From the NCBI RefSeq assembly GCF_030646925.1, contig NZ_JAUSKL010000090.1, forward strand, positions 1 to 48,399: DNA of 48,399 bases, in the 5' to 3' direction. Made by a program: the position numbers and the translations under genes. The stretch is from Candidatus Binatus sp. (GTDB lineage Bacteria; Desulfobacterota; Binatia; Binatales; Binataceae). Of the stretch, positions 24,810 through 32,696 are shown piece by piece. Each line of letters begins with the position of its first letter. Positions within the stretch are counted from its first letter, which is position 1. The notes below the pieces were generated by a model. That model was given only the letters and a program-made list of their open reading frames with translations, searched no databases and had not been told where the DNA came from.

Positions 24810-25595
24810 GTGAGATTAGCCGCACTCGCGATCGGTTTGATCGCCCTCGGCGCGACCCGGCTCGGCTATTCGGCGGAGTCGATCCATTCCTCGAAAATCG
24901 TGGACCTAACCTACACGTTCGACGACAAAACGATTTACTGGCCGACTGAGAAGGGCTTCGTGCACGAATTCGAAAAATACGGCGAGACCGCCGAGCACTA
25001 TTTTTACTCGTCCGCAAAGTACGTCGCGCCCGAGCACGGCGGCACTCACACCGACGCGCCGATTCATTTCAACGAACACGGCATCACGCTCGATCAGGTT
25101 CCGCTCGCCGACTGTATTGGTCCCGCCGCGGTGATCGATTTCTCCGCGCGCGCCGCCAGCAATCCCGACGCAACTCTGAGCGTCGATGACATTAAGGCAT
25201 ACGAGAGCGCGAACGGCGCGATTCCCGACGGCGCGATCGTCGTCGCGCGCTCCGGATGGGGCAAGTACTGGCCCGATCGCAAGCGCTACATGGGTACCGA
25301 CATCCCCGATGATGTCGCGGGCTTGCACTTTCCGGGCTTTTCGCCGGAAGCGGCGAATTATCTACTAACGAATCGTAAGGTTGCGGCGATCGCGATCGAC
25401 ACCGCGAGTATCGATCCCGGCACGGCCGCTGATTTCCCGGTTCATCGCATTTGGCTCGGCGCCAACAAGCCAGGCTTCGAAAACGTCGCGAATGCGGATC
25501 GATTGCCACCCAAGGGCGCGACGATTTTCTGCATCCCGATGAAAATCGGCAAAGGCACCGGCGGTCCGACCCGCATTTTCGCGGTGCTTCCGTGA
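24810..25595 (+). CDS. Secreted cyclase family protein (kynurenine formamidase-like)
   Basis: Starts with GTG at 24810, with GGAGG nine bases upstream. The 261-residue product has a signal peptide (RLAALAIGLIALGATRLGYSA). It then shows the cyclase-family metal motif HGGTHTDAPIHFNEHG, preceded by IVDLTYTFDDKTIYWPTEK and followed by PDGAIVVARSGWGKYW and IDTASIDPG. The fold hydrolyses amide or lactone bonds and includes bacterial arylformamidases. Export makes a kynurenine role unlikely. The substrate is unknown. Confidence 0.9.
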   Translation: MRLAALAIGLIALGATRLGYSAESIHSSKIVDLTYTFDDKTIYWPTEKGFVHEFEKYGETAEHYFYSSAKYVAPEHGGTHTDAPIHFNEHGITLDQVPLADCIGPAAVIDFSARAASNPDATLSVDDIKAYESANGAIPDGAIVVARSGWGKYWPDRKRYMGTDIPDDVAGLHFPGFSPEAANYLLTNRKVAAIAIDTASIDPGTAADFPVHRIWLGANKPGFENVANADRLPPKGATIFCIPMKIGKGTGGPTRIFAVLP

Positions 25596-25788
25596 CGATG
25601 CGCCGCGGCGAAAATCAGGCTGCGATCAAAATCGCGCGCGGATGCCGAACGTCTACACTAAATGGGTTGATCGTGTTCGCAGAAGGTAGAAAACTACGGA
25701 CTCGATAACAGGAACGTCCGCCTGGATGCGATCACATTCAGCTCATCTGTGCGGGCATGGAAACTGCTCATATTCGGAGGAGAAGCCT

Positions 25789-26142
25789 GTGCTAAATCGC
25801 GCAGCGTCGCTAACCAGGATCCTTTTCGTGGCAGCGGCAATTGTCACCGCCGTGGGATGTTCAGGGGAGCCGCTGTCGACGCGGGAAAAAGGCACCTTCC
25901 TTGGGACGGGCATTGGCGCTGCAACTGGCGCTATAATCGGAGCAGCGGTCGGCGCTCCGGGCGCGGGCGCAGCAATCGGAGCGGGCGTCGGCGCGCTTGG
26001 CGGATACGCTGTCGGCAACGAGATGCAGAATCGGGAAAAGCAGCAGGCGCAAACTCAGTCTCAGCTCAGTTCCCAGCAGCGTGAGATCCAGCAGCAGCAA
26101 CAGCAGATTCAACAACTCAAATCGCAGCAGGAGACCCAATAG
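25789..26142 (+). CDS. Glycine-zipper lipoprotein, copy 1 of 4
   Basis: A GTG at 25789 with CGGAGGAGAAG upstream begins a 117-residue protein with signal sequence ILFVAAAIVTAVGC; the Cys is the lipidation site. Next come PLSTREKGT, a glycine-zipper segment (GIGAATGAIIGAAVGAPGAG) and a C-terminal Q-rich coiled coil (QQREIQQQQQQIQQLKSQQE). The zipper is of the kind found in outer-membrane-associated YMGG/17-kDa-antigen proteins. It is the first of four tandem paralogues. Only this copy has FLGTG in place of LGGA after KGT. Confidence 0.9.
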   Translation: MLNRAASLTRILFVAAAIVTAVGCSGEPLSTREKGTFLGTGIGAATGAIIGAAVGAPGAGAAIGAGVGALGGYAVGNEMQNREKQQAQTQSQLSSQQREIQQQQQQIQQLKSQQETQ

Positions 26143-26158
26143 CCCGGAGTTAACGATC

Positions 26159-26506
26159 ATGCTGAGACACAAAATTGTGACGGCATCCTTCGCGCTTGCC
26201 GCCGTGTTTGTGATCGCAGGATGCTCGGGCTCTCCGCTTTCGACGCGCGAGAAAGGCACGCTCGGCGGCGCGGGCCTCGGCGCGGCGACCGGCGCGATCA
26301 TCGGCGCTGCGGTGGGCGCTCCCGGCGCGGGCGCGGCGATCGGCGCGGGCCTCGGCGGCGTCACCGGATTTGCAGTCGGCAACGAGATGCAGAATCGGGA
26401 ACAGCAGCAGGCGCAAACTCAGTCTCAGCTCAGTTCCCAGCAGCGTGAGATCCAGCAGCAGCAACAGCAGATTCAACAACTCAAATCGCAGCAGGAAACC
26501 GAATAA
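26159..26506 (+). CDS. Glycine-zipper lipoprotein, copy 2 of 4
   Basis: ATG at 26159, 17 bases after copy 1, with GGAG upstream. The 115-residue protein has signal LAAVFVIAGC, then SGSPLSTREKGTLGGAGLGA, the zipper and the Q-rich coiled coil ending QQETE. Its last 132 bases differ from those of copy 1 at only four positions, whereas the N-terminal coding parts are diverged. That points to recent gene conversion. Confidence 0.9.
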   Translation: MLRHKIVTASFALAAVFVIAGCSGSPLSTREKGTLGGAGLGAATGAIIGAAVGAPGAGAAIGAGLGGVTGFAVGNEMQNREQQQAQTQSQLSSQQREIQQQQQQIQQLKSQQETE

Positions 26507-26546
26507 CACATTGACTCGTACTTTTAGTAAGAACGCAGGAGGCAGC

Positions 26547-26894
26547 ATGTACACAACCAAAGGAATGATCGCGAGCATTGCGCTGGCGGCCGCTCTTTTC
26601 ATTACAGGATGTTCAGGTCAGCCGCTCTCGACTCGTGAAAAAGGCACGCTCGGCGGCGCGGCTCTCGGCGCAGGCGCGGGCGCAATCGTCGGCGCGGCGG
26701 TCGGATCGCCCGGCGCAGGCGCGGCGATCGGCGCGGGCCTCGGCGGCGTGACGGGCTACGCAGTCGGCAGCTCGATGCAGAATACCGAGAACGCCAACGC
26801 GCAGACGCAGTCGCAGGTCCAGCAGCAGCAGCAGCAACTCGAGCAGCAGCGACAGCAGATTCAGCAGCTAAAGTCGCAGCAGGAGACCGAGTAA
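26547..26894 (+). CDS. Glycine-zipper lipoprotein, copy 3 of 4
   Basis: ATG at 26547 directly after AGGAGGCAGC, a strong ribosome binding site. The 115 residues have signal LAAALFITGC, PLSTREKGTLGGAALGAGAG, a zipper with AAVGSPGAGAAIGAGLGG, VTGYAVGSSMQN and a Q-rich tail of a different sequence (SQVQQQQQQLEQQRQQIQQL). The SPGAG variant is shared with copy 4, splitting the array into pairs 1/2 and 3/4. Confidence 0.9.
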   Translation: MYTTKGMIASIALAAALFITGCSGQPLSTREKGTLGGAALGAGAGAIVGAAVGSPGAGAAIGAGLGGVTGYAVGSSMQNTENANAQTQSQVQQQQQQLEQQRQQIQQLKSQQETE

Positions 26895-26927
26895 CGGAAT
26901 TTCGTATCCTTGGGAGGGGATTCTTTT

Positions 26928-27275
26928 ATGCACAAATTCGATCGGATTATCGCAGCGATGGCGCTGGCGGGCGCCGTGATGATCGCCGGATGCTCCGGGA
27001 CTCCGCTTTCAACGCGTGAAAAGGGCACTCTCGGCGGCGCGGCGATCGGCGCGGGCACTGGCGCGATCATCGGTGCGGCGGTCGGCTCTCCCGGCGCGGG
27101 CGCCGCGATCGGCGGTGCGCTCGGCGGCGTGACGGGCTACGCGGTCGGCAACTCGATGCAGAACCAGGAGAACGTCAACGCGCAAACTCAGACACAAGTG
27201 TCCGAGCAGCAGCGCGAGATCGAACGCCAGCGCCAGCAGATCCGGCAATTGAAGTCGCAGCAGGAAACCGAATAG
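26928..27275 (+). CDS. Glycine-zipper lipoprotein, copy 4 of 4
   Basis: The start at 26928 follows GGGAGGGG by eight bases; an earlier in-frame ATG at 26910 lies before that site. The 115-residue product has lipobox MIAGC, PLSTREKGTLGGAAIGAGTG, a zipper, AVGNSMQNQENVNAQTQTQ and a coiled coil with fewer glutamines and more charge (EQQREIERQRQQIRQLKSQQ). A Rho-independent terminator follows at 27305, so the four genes probably form one transcript starting upstream of 25789. Confidence 0.9.
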   Translation: MHKFDRIIAAMALAGAVMIAGCSGTPLSTREKGTLGGAAIGAGTGAIIGAAVGSPGAGAAIGGALGGVTGYAVGNSMQNQENVNAQTQTQVSEQQREIERQRQQIRQLKSQQETE

Positions 27276-27304
27276 TCGACGCTCGCGGCGATGGGCACAA
27301 TTGG

Positions 27305-27336
27305 GGAGGCGCCGATCGCGGCGCCTCCTTTCTTTT
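27305..27336 (+). terminator. Rho-independent terminator of the lipoprotein array
   Basis: GGAGGCGCC (27305-27313) pairs perfectly with GGCGCCTCC (27320-27328) around a six-base loop, followed by TTTCTTTT. It lies 30 bases after the last lipoprotein stop and just before the convergent alkyltransferase gene. Confidence 0.9.
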
Positions 27337-27339
27337 CGC

Positions 27340-28152
27340 TCACGCCGGACGGCAAAGCTTGCACGGCCGAAGCCCCGCGTGCGACGCGCAGTCCGGATCG
27401 GCGAAGATCAGCATCCGCGACGGATTCGCGCGCTTCGCCGCCGAGCAATCCGGCCGGCAGAAAATGTGCGTCTGCGAATGCCCCAGCACAGCCTGCTGCG
27501 GCAATCTCAGATCGCGCCCGACTTTGAACCCTTCCGCGCGCAGCAACTTGATTTTATTGTCGACGCCGCCGCCGTAGTTGCCGATCGATCCGTCGGACTT
27601 CACCACCCGATGACACGGCACCACGATCGGAAGCGGATTCGACGCCATCGTGTTGCCGATCGCGCGCTGGCTGTCGGGCTTGCCCACCGCCGCGGCCAGG
27701 CCCTGGTACGTGATCACCGAACCGGCCGGCACCTTTTGTAACGCCGTCAGCGCGCGGCGCTGAAACTCGCTCTCGACCACGCTCAAATCCACGCGGCGTG
27801 ACATCACGCTCGCATCGCCGTCGAAGTAGCGCTTGATCTCGGCGCCAATTCGCTCAGTGCTGGCTTGATTTTCGATCAGGTCGAAACGCTTGCGGAGCAT
27901 CGCGAGCGGACGATCCGCGTCGCTGATGAACAAGTAATGAATAGTTGCCAAACCGCGATCGCTCTCCGCGATCAGCAGCTTGCCGAGCGGCGACGGCACC
28001 ACGCCGACGCGCGCCGCGGGCCGCCGGATATCCTTCATCGCGCGCGCGATTCCGCGATGCGCCGTGCTGATCATGTCGTCGAGCGCGCGAGCGTCGATCG
28101 CCGGCGCCGATGCGGATTTGTTGGTTGCTTGATTAGTACTCATCCTCGTCAC
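27340..28152 (-). CDS. DNA alkylation repair protein: MGMT domain followed by Ada zinc domain
   Basis: The 270-residue protein combines two methyl-acceptor modules. Residues about 45-215 are an O6-alkylguanine-DNA methyltransferase with a ribonuclease-like N-part and active-site Cys180 in VVPCHRVV, preceded by GNTMASNPLP. Residues 223-268 match the Ada phosphotriester domain: HTHIFCRPDCSAAKR, with Cys232 and Cys236, and PCKLC with Cys264 and Cys267. The spacing is nearly that of E. coli Ada (38, 42, 69, 72). In Ada the zinc domain is N-terminal and is followed by an AraC-type helix-turn-helix; here the order is reversed and no DNA-binding HTH is present. The gene overlaps the ECF sigma gene by four bases, suggesting coupled translation and a shared alkylation response. 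Confidence 0.92.
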   Translation of the reverse strand: MTRMSTNQATNKSASAPAIDARALDDMISTAHRGIARAMKDIRRPAARVGVVPSPLGKLLIAESDRGLATIHYLFISDADRPLAMLRKRFDLIENQASTERIGAEIKRYFDGDASVMSRRVDLSVVESEFQRRALTALQKVPAGSVITYQGLAAAVGKPDSQRAIGNTMASNPLPIVVPCHRVVKSDGSIGNYGGGVDNKIKLLRAEGFKVGRDLRLPQQAVLGHSQTHIFCRPDCSAAKRANPSRMLIFADPDCASHAGLRPCKLCRPA

Positions 28153-28661
28153 CCGTCGGTCTTCAGTTTTTTCAGTGCGAGATAGACGCTGGCGCGCGCA
28201 CTATCCGCCGAGCAATCCAGCGCCGCGCCGATTTCCTCGTATGCGAGCCCCGCGAATTTTCGCATCACCAGCGCTTTGCCCTGATTGCCCGGCAATTTCG
28301 CGATCGCTCGCTTCAGGTGCAGGACGCCGTCCGGTCCGCCGCGCGCCTCGAACGACGCCAGCTCCGCGAACGCATCCGCGTCGGCCAGTTCGTCGTCGAT
28401 CACGCGCTTGCGCCGTGTTTTGTCGCGCACGCGATTGCGGCAGAGATTCGACGCGATTCGAAAAATCCATGGCCGCAATCCGTCTTCCGACTGCAGCGTC
28501 GGATACGCCCGATACGCCCGCAGCCACGTCTCCTGGAACAGATCCAGCGCGTCGTCGCGATTGCCGGTCGAGCGCACCAGGAATCGCATAATCTCGCGCT
28601 CCATCGATCGCACCGCGTCGTCGAATGGCGGCGGAAGATTGAGCTTCTCGACAGCACCCAT
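28149..28661 (-). CDS. ECF RNA polymerase sigma factor
   Basis: ATG at 28661 is preferred; a GTG codon immediately precedes it. The 170-residue protein has sigma region 2 (NRDDALDLFQETWLRAYRAY, PWIFRIASNLCRNRVRD) and region 4 (LPGNQGKALVMRKFAGLAYE, SADSARASVYLALKKL). It ends in an ATGA overlap with the alkyltransferase gene, so the sigma factor may be dedicated to controlling it. No anti-sigma gene is adjacent, unlike most ECF systems. Confidence 0.92.
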   Translation of the reverse strand: MGAVEKLNLPPPFDDAVRSMEREIMRFLVRSTGNRDDALDLFQETWLRAYRAYPTLQSEDGLRPWIFRIASNLCRNRVRDKTRRKRVIDDELADADAFAELASFEARGGPDGVLHLKRAIAKLPGNQGKALVMRKFAGLAYEEIGAALDCSADSARASVYLALKKLKTDG

Positions 28662-28739
28662 CACAATATCTATAACCCCAGGCAGTCGAGTTCGTGAATT
28701 CAGCGGCGCCGTTTATGTCGCGAAGGAGGATTCCAGGCA

Positions 28740-29435
28740 ATGACCGCCAGCGCGTGGATTGCACTCTGGGCGATACTGTTCGTCTTAAGCCATCTAGTGA
28801 TTTCGTCGAGCCGCGTGCGCCCGCGACTCGTCGCCGCCGTCGGCGAGCAGCCGTATCGCGGAATTTATTCGCTGATCGCATTCGGCACGCTGGGGCCGCT
28901 CATTTACGAATTCTCGTATCACAAGCACGCGGGCCCGATGCTCTGGTATTTTCGCGACAGCGCATCGATGCGCACGCTCACGTGGATCCTGATGTTCATC
29001 GCGCTGATTCTTTTTGCCGCGAGCCTGATCAACCCAAATCCTGGCGGCCTCGGCGCTCCGACCACCAACGTCGAGCCGCACGGCGTGCTCAAAATCACGC
29101 GTCATCCGGGCTTCGTCGCGTTTAGCCTGTTCGGCCTCGCGCATCTGCCGATGAACGGATGGGCCGGCGATGTGATTTTCTTCGGGATGTTTCCGGTGAT
29201 TTCGATCGCCGGCGGACTCCATCAGGATCGCCGCAAGCTGCGCGAAATCGGCGACAGCTATCGCCAGTTCGTGGCGAAGACTTCGTTCATTCCGTTCGGC
29301 GCGCTCGCCACCGGCCGCCAACATTGGAATCGCGGCGATCTACCCTGGGTCGCGATCGCGATTGGCTTGGCACTCGGACTCGCGATCGTTTTCCTCCACC
29401 CGTTTATCTTCGGTGGCAATCCCGCCGCTTACTGA
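28740..29435 (+). CDS. NnrU family integral membrane protein
   Basis: ATG at 28740 after AAGGAGGATTCCAGGCA. The 231 residues contain about six hydrophobic helices and the NnrU features LSHLVISSSRVRPRLV, PYRGIYSLIAFGTL, GVLKITRHPGFVAFSLFGLA and YRQFVAKTSFIPFGAL. The RHP and downstream segments resemble isoprenylcysteine-methyltransferase-like membrane proteins. In denitrifiers nnrU is linked to nitrite/nitric oxide reduction, but nothing else here points to that. It is divergent from the ECF gene, and its 3' end overlaps the convergent tatD by seven bases. Confidence 0.9.
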   Translation: MTASAWIALWAILFVLSHLVISSSRVRPRLVAAVGEQPYRGIYSLIAFGTLGPLIYEFSYHKHAGPMLWYFRDSASMRTLTWILMFIALILFAASLINPNPGGLGAPTTNVEPHGVLKITRHPGFVAFSLFGLAHLPMNGWAGDVIFFGMFPVISIAGGLHQDRRKLREIGDSYRQFVAKTSFIPFGALATGRQHWNRGDLPWVAIAIGLALGLAIVFLHPFIFGGNPAAY

Positions 29436-30226
29436 TTTTCCGGAAACGCGCCGAGTCCGAACAGCAACGACGCATTCGCGATCACTTGCGCACCCATCGC
29501 CGCCACCTCGACCTTCCTCAGCTGCGCGAGCACTTCGAGCGTTCTCATCACATACGCCGGCTCGTTGCGCTGGCCGCGATACGGCTCCGGCGCAAGATAC
29601 GGTGCGTCGGTCTCAACCATCACGCGATCGTCGGGAATCGTCGGCGCAGCGGCGCGAATCGCGCGCGCATTTTTGAACGTGAGAATCCCCGAAAACGAAA
29701 TGTGGAACCCGAGCGCGACAAAATCTCGCGCAGCGTTCGTGTCGCCGGTGAAGCAATGAATCACGCCGCCGCGGCGCGGCATCCCGACCTCGCGCACGAT
29801 CTCGACTATTCGCGCCTCCGCGTCGCGGCAATGAATCACGATCGGCAGTTCGAGTTCGGCCGCCAATTCCAGATGCCGCCGCAGCGACGCTTCCTGCGCT
29901 TCCGCCGGCGAGTGCATGTAATGAAAATCGAGTCCGCTCTCGCCGATCGCGACGATTGTTTTCGACGATGCGAGCTCTCGCAGCGCCGCGATTCGCTCAC
30001 GTGTGCAGTCCTTCGCGTCGTGCGGATGCACTCCCACTGCCGCATACACGTTTGCGTGCCGCTCCGCGATCTCGACCGTCAGCCGATCGTTTTCGATTGC
30101 TCCGATCGCACCGACCGTGACGATCTGCGCGACGCCCGCCTCGTGAGCCCGCTCGATCGCCGCCTCCACGTCGCCGCAGAACTTCGCATCCGCAAGATGA
30201 CAATGCGTATCGATCACGGTCGTCAT
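29429..30226 (-). CDS. TatD family metal-dependent hydrolase
   Basis: The 265-residue protein has the TatD metal motifs: IDTHCHL at the N-terminus, GESGLDFHYM, IVIHCRDA, GGVIHCFTGD and VETDAPYLAPEP. TatD proteins are cytoplasmic metal-dependent nucleases (3'-5' DNase/RNase) or D-aminoacyl-tRNA-type hydrolases. The position directly after metG is a widely conserved neighbourhood. It is the last gene of the long minus-strand run. Confidence 0.95.
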   Translation of the reverse strand: MTTVIDTHCHLADAKFCGDVEAAIERAHEAGVAQIVTVGAIGAIENDRLTVEIAERHANVYAAVGVHPHDAKDCTRERIAALRELASSKTIVAIGESGLDFHYMHSPAEAQEASLRRHLELAAELELPIVIHCRDAEARIVEIVREVGMPRRGGVIHCFTGDTNAARDFVALGFHISFSGILTFKNARAIRAAAPTIPDDRVMVETDAPYLAPEPYRGQRNEPAYVMRTLEVLAQLRKVEVAAMGAQVIANASLLFGLGAFPENQ

Positions 30227-30259
30227 TATTGAATCCGCGTTCTTCGATTGTGCCGATGT

Positions 30260-31810
30260 CTAAGCGCGCGCTTTCTTGTCGATTCGCGGGAATAGCGGCG
30301 TCGTCGCCTTCACGCGATGCCCGCGCGGGATGCCTTTTCCATACGGCGCGCGCGCCATCTGCTCATCGACATTCAGCAGCTCGAGAATTTTCTTCGACGT
30401 CGCCGGCATGAACGGCTCGAGCGTATCTGCGATCACGCGCAACCCTTCGACCAGGTTCGCCAATATCTGCGCGACGCGCGGCAGGCTCGACGATTCCTTC
30501 GCCAGCGTGAACGGCGAAGTCGCCACGATATACTTGTTCGCGACATCAAGCGCCTGCCAGATCGTTTCGAGCGCGCGATTGAACGCCAGCTCTTCGACTT
30601 GCGGCGCGACGCGCGCGCCGAGCGACGCGAACGTCCCGGCTAGCGCGGCATCTTGCGCGTCGCCACCCGCACCCGGCGTCGCCGTGATATCTCCGTTGAA
30701 ATAGCGCGCCGCCATCGAAAGCACGCGGCTCGTCAAATTGCCGAGATCGTTGGCGAGGTCCGCGTTGAATCGATCGATCAACCGGTCTTCTGAAAAATCG
30801 CCGTCGAGTCCGTACACGAATTCGCGCAGCACGAAATAGCGCAGAACGTCCGCGCCGTACTTCTCAGCAAGTTCAACCGGGTCAATGATGTTGCCGGAAC
30901 TTTTCGAGAACCGCTCGCCGCCATAATTCAAAAATCCATGAACGTTGAGATGCCGAAAGAGCGGCAGCCCCAGCGCGAGCAGCATCGCCGGCCAGTACAC
31001 CGCGTGCGTCTTCAGGATGTCCTTGCCGATGAAATGCTCCGTCGCCGGAAGAATCTGTTTGAGCAATGCCTCATCGCCCGTTGGGGAGAGCGGACTTAGA
31101 TACGCCCAGAATGCGTCATACCAGACGTAGGTGACGAAATTGGCATCGAACGGCAGGTCGATTCCCCAGTCCAGGCGCGCTTTCGGCCGCGAGATACTGA
31201 GATCGCTCAGCGGCTCGTCGAGCATCCTGAGCGCCTCGTTGCGATAGCGGTCCGGCCGGATGAAGTCCGCATTCTGCTCGATGTGCGCACGAATGGCTTC
31301 GCGATACTTTTCGAGCTTGAGAAAATAGTTGCCCTCTTTGACCAGTTCGACTGGCCGATTGTGCGCAGGACAAATCTTCCCGTCGATAAGTTCCTTCTCG
31401 GTGTAGAAGCGCTCGCAGCCGACGCAGTAGAGCCCTTCGTAATCCTTGAAGTAGATGTCGCCGCGCTCATATGTGCGCCGCAGCATCTCCTGTACGAACG
31501 TCTCATGCGCCGGATCCGTCGTCCGCACGAAATAGTCGTACTCGATCGAAAGCTTGGCGTCGGCGTCGCGAAACAACGAACTGATCTTGTCGGCAAACGC
31601 CTTCGGGCTGAGGTTCTGCGCCGCCGCCGCGTCGCGATTTTTCTGCCCGTGCTCGTCGGTGCCGGTGACGAACGTCACATTCGCGCGGCCCAGCTTTCGC
31701 TTTTGATATCGGGCGAAAGTATCCGTCGCGAGGAACTCCCACGCGTGCCCGATATGCGGCGGTCCATTGCTGTAGAAAATCGCCGTGGTGATATGGATGC
31801 GGTCGGCCAT
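30260..31810 (-). CDS. metG: Methionyl-tRNA synthetase
   Basis: The 516-residue class I synthetase has the PPHIGHAWEFLATD signature, a zinc knuckle region (YCVGCERFYTEKEL, CPAHNRPVE), WPAMLLALGLPL and the KMSKS-type loop RFSKSSGN. A helical anticodon-binding domain completes it. It lacks the C-terminal EMAP-type tRNA-binding domain present in longer MetG proteins. It charges initiator and elongator tRNA-Met. It lies 41 bases after ricT. Confidence 0.96.
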   Translation of the reverse strand: MADRIHITTAIFYSNGPPHIGHAWEFLATDTFARYQKRKLGRANVTFVTGTDEHGQKNRDAAAAQNLSPKAFADKISSLFRDADAKLSIEYDYFVRTTDPAHETFVQEMLRRTYERGDIYFKDYEGLYCVGCERFYTEKELIDGKICPAHNRPVELVKEGNYFLKLEKYREAIRAHIEQNADFIRPDRYRNEALRMLDEPLSDLSISRPKARLDWGIDLPFDANFVTYVWYDAFWAYLSPLSPTGDEALLKQILPATEHFIGKDILKTHAVYWPAMLLALGLPLFRHLNVHGFLNYGGERFSKSSGNIIDPVELAEKYGADVLRYFVLREFVYGLDGDFSEDRLIDRFNADLANDLGNLTSRVLSMAARYFNGDITATPGAGGDAQDAALAGTFASLGARVAPQVEELAFNRALETIWQALDVANKYIVATSPFTLAKESSSLPRVAQILANLVEGLRVIADTLEPFMPATSKKILELLNVDEQMARAPYGKGIPRGHRVKATTPLFPRIDKKARA

Positions 31811-31850
31811 CTGATTTACGAGGATAGCGGGCCGTTGCGATTCAGGCGAA

Positions 31851-32696
31851 CTACTGCGGACGCGACGTCACCAGATCTTCGAGCGTCGCCTCGATCACGC
31901 CGCCGTCTTCTTCGCGCTGGATCAACACCGTCTGCTTGAGAATGTTCTGCCGGATGACTTTGCCGTCGCCCTTGACGCATTGCACGCGTTTGCCGAGGTT
32001 CGGCAGCGCGCGTTTCAGTTCGACGTAAGTCGCATACTCATAGCGCAGGCAGCATTTGAGGCGTCCGCACATCCCCGCGAGCCGCGACGGATTCAGCGCG
32101 AGCCCCTGGTCGCGCGCCATCTTGACCGTGACCGCTTCGAAATCGCGGAGCCACGACGAGCAGCAAAGCTCCCGCCCGCACGGCCCGAGCCCGCCGGTCA
32201 CCTTGGTTTCATCGCGCGCGCCGATCTGTTTCATCTCGACTCGCACCCGCAGCGCGTTGGCGAGGTCGCGCACCAGGTCGCGAAAATCGACGCGTCCTTC
32301 CGCGACGAAATAGAAAACCGCCTTGCGCCCGTCGAATGTATAGTCGGCATTTACCAGTTTCATCTGCAGCCGCCGTTCGCGAATCCGCTCGACGCACAGC
32401 CGCCGCGCGCGCGCCTCCCGCGCGATATTTTCCTGCTCGGCGCCATAGTCGCTGTCGGTGGCGGCGCGGATAATCGGACGCATCGACGACAGGTCGAGCG
32501 TCTGCGCCGGTTCGTGCGGCTCGATTTCGATCGTGCCGATTCTGACGCCCGCCTCGGTATCCACCAGCACGCGATCGCCGCGCTGCAAGCGCTCTTCGCC
32601 CGCGAGAAAATTGCACAGATGCCCGGTTTGCTGCAGGCTCACCGCGACGATTTTCGGCAGCGTTTGCCCGCCTTCAAATGGATCGATTTGCGCCAC
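31851..32696 (-). CDS. ricT: PSP1-domain protein RicT/YaaT
   Basis: The 281 residues contain the PSP1 domain: AEGRVDFRDLVRDLANALRV, GGLGPCGRELCCSSWL, KMARDQGLALNPSRLAGMCG, RLKCCLRYEYATYVEL. The conserved cysteines in GPCGRELCCSSW, MCGRLKCCL are those associated with Fe-S binding in the Bacillus RicA-RicF-RicT complex, which influences RNase Y activity. RicA/RicF homologues are not nearby. Its start overlaps the holB stop by one base, so translation is probably coupled. Confidence 0.93.
   Translation of the reverse strand: MAQIDPFEGGQTLPKIVAVSLQQTGHLCNFLAGEERLQRGDRVLVDTEAGVRIGTIEIEPHEPAQTLDLSSMRPIIRAATDSDYGAEQENIAREARARRLCVERIRERRLQMKLVNADYTFDGRKAVFYFVAEGRVDFRDLVRDLANALRVRVEMKQIGARDETKVTGGLGPCGRELCCSSWLRDFEAVTVKMARDQGLALNPSRLAGMCGRLKCCLRYEYATYVELKRALPNLGKRVQCVKGDGKVIRQNILKQTVLIQREEDGGVIEATLEDLVTSRPQ

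Noticed and set aside
26063-26138. Possible simple-sequence repeat of CAG/CAA codons
   Set aside because: It lies in frame within the lipoprotein and encodes the Q-rich coiled coil found in all four copies, so it is coding sequence.
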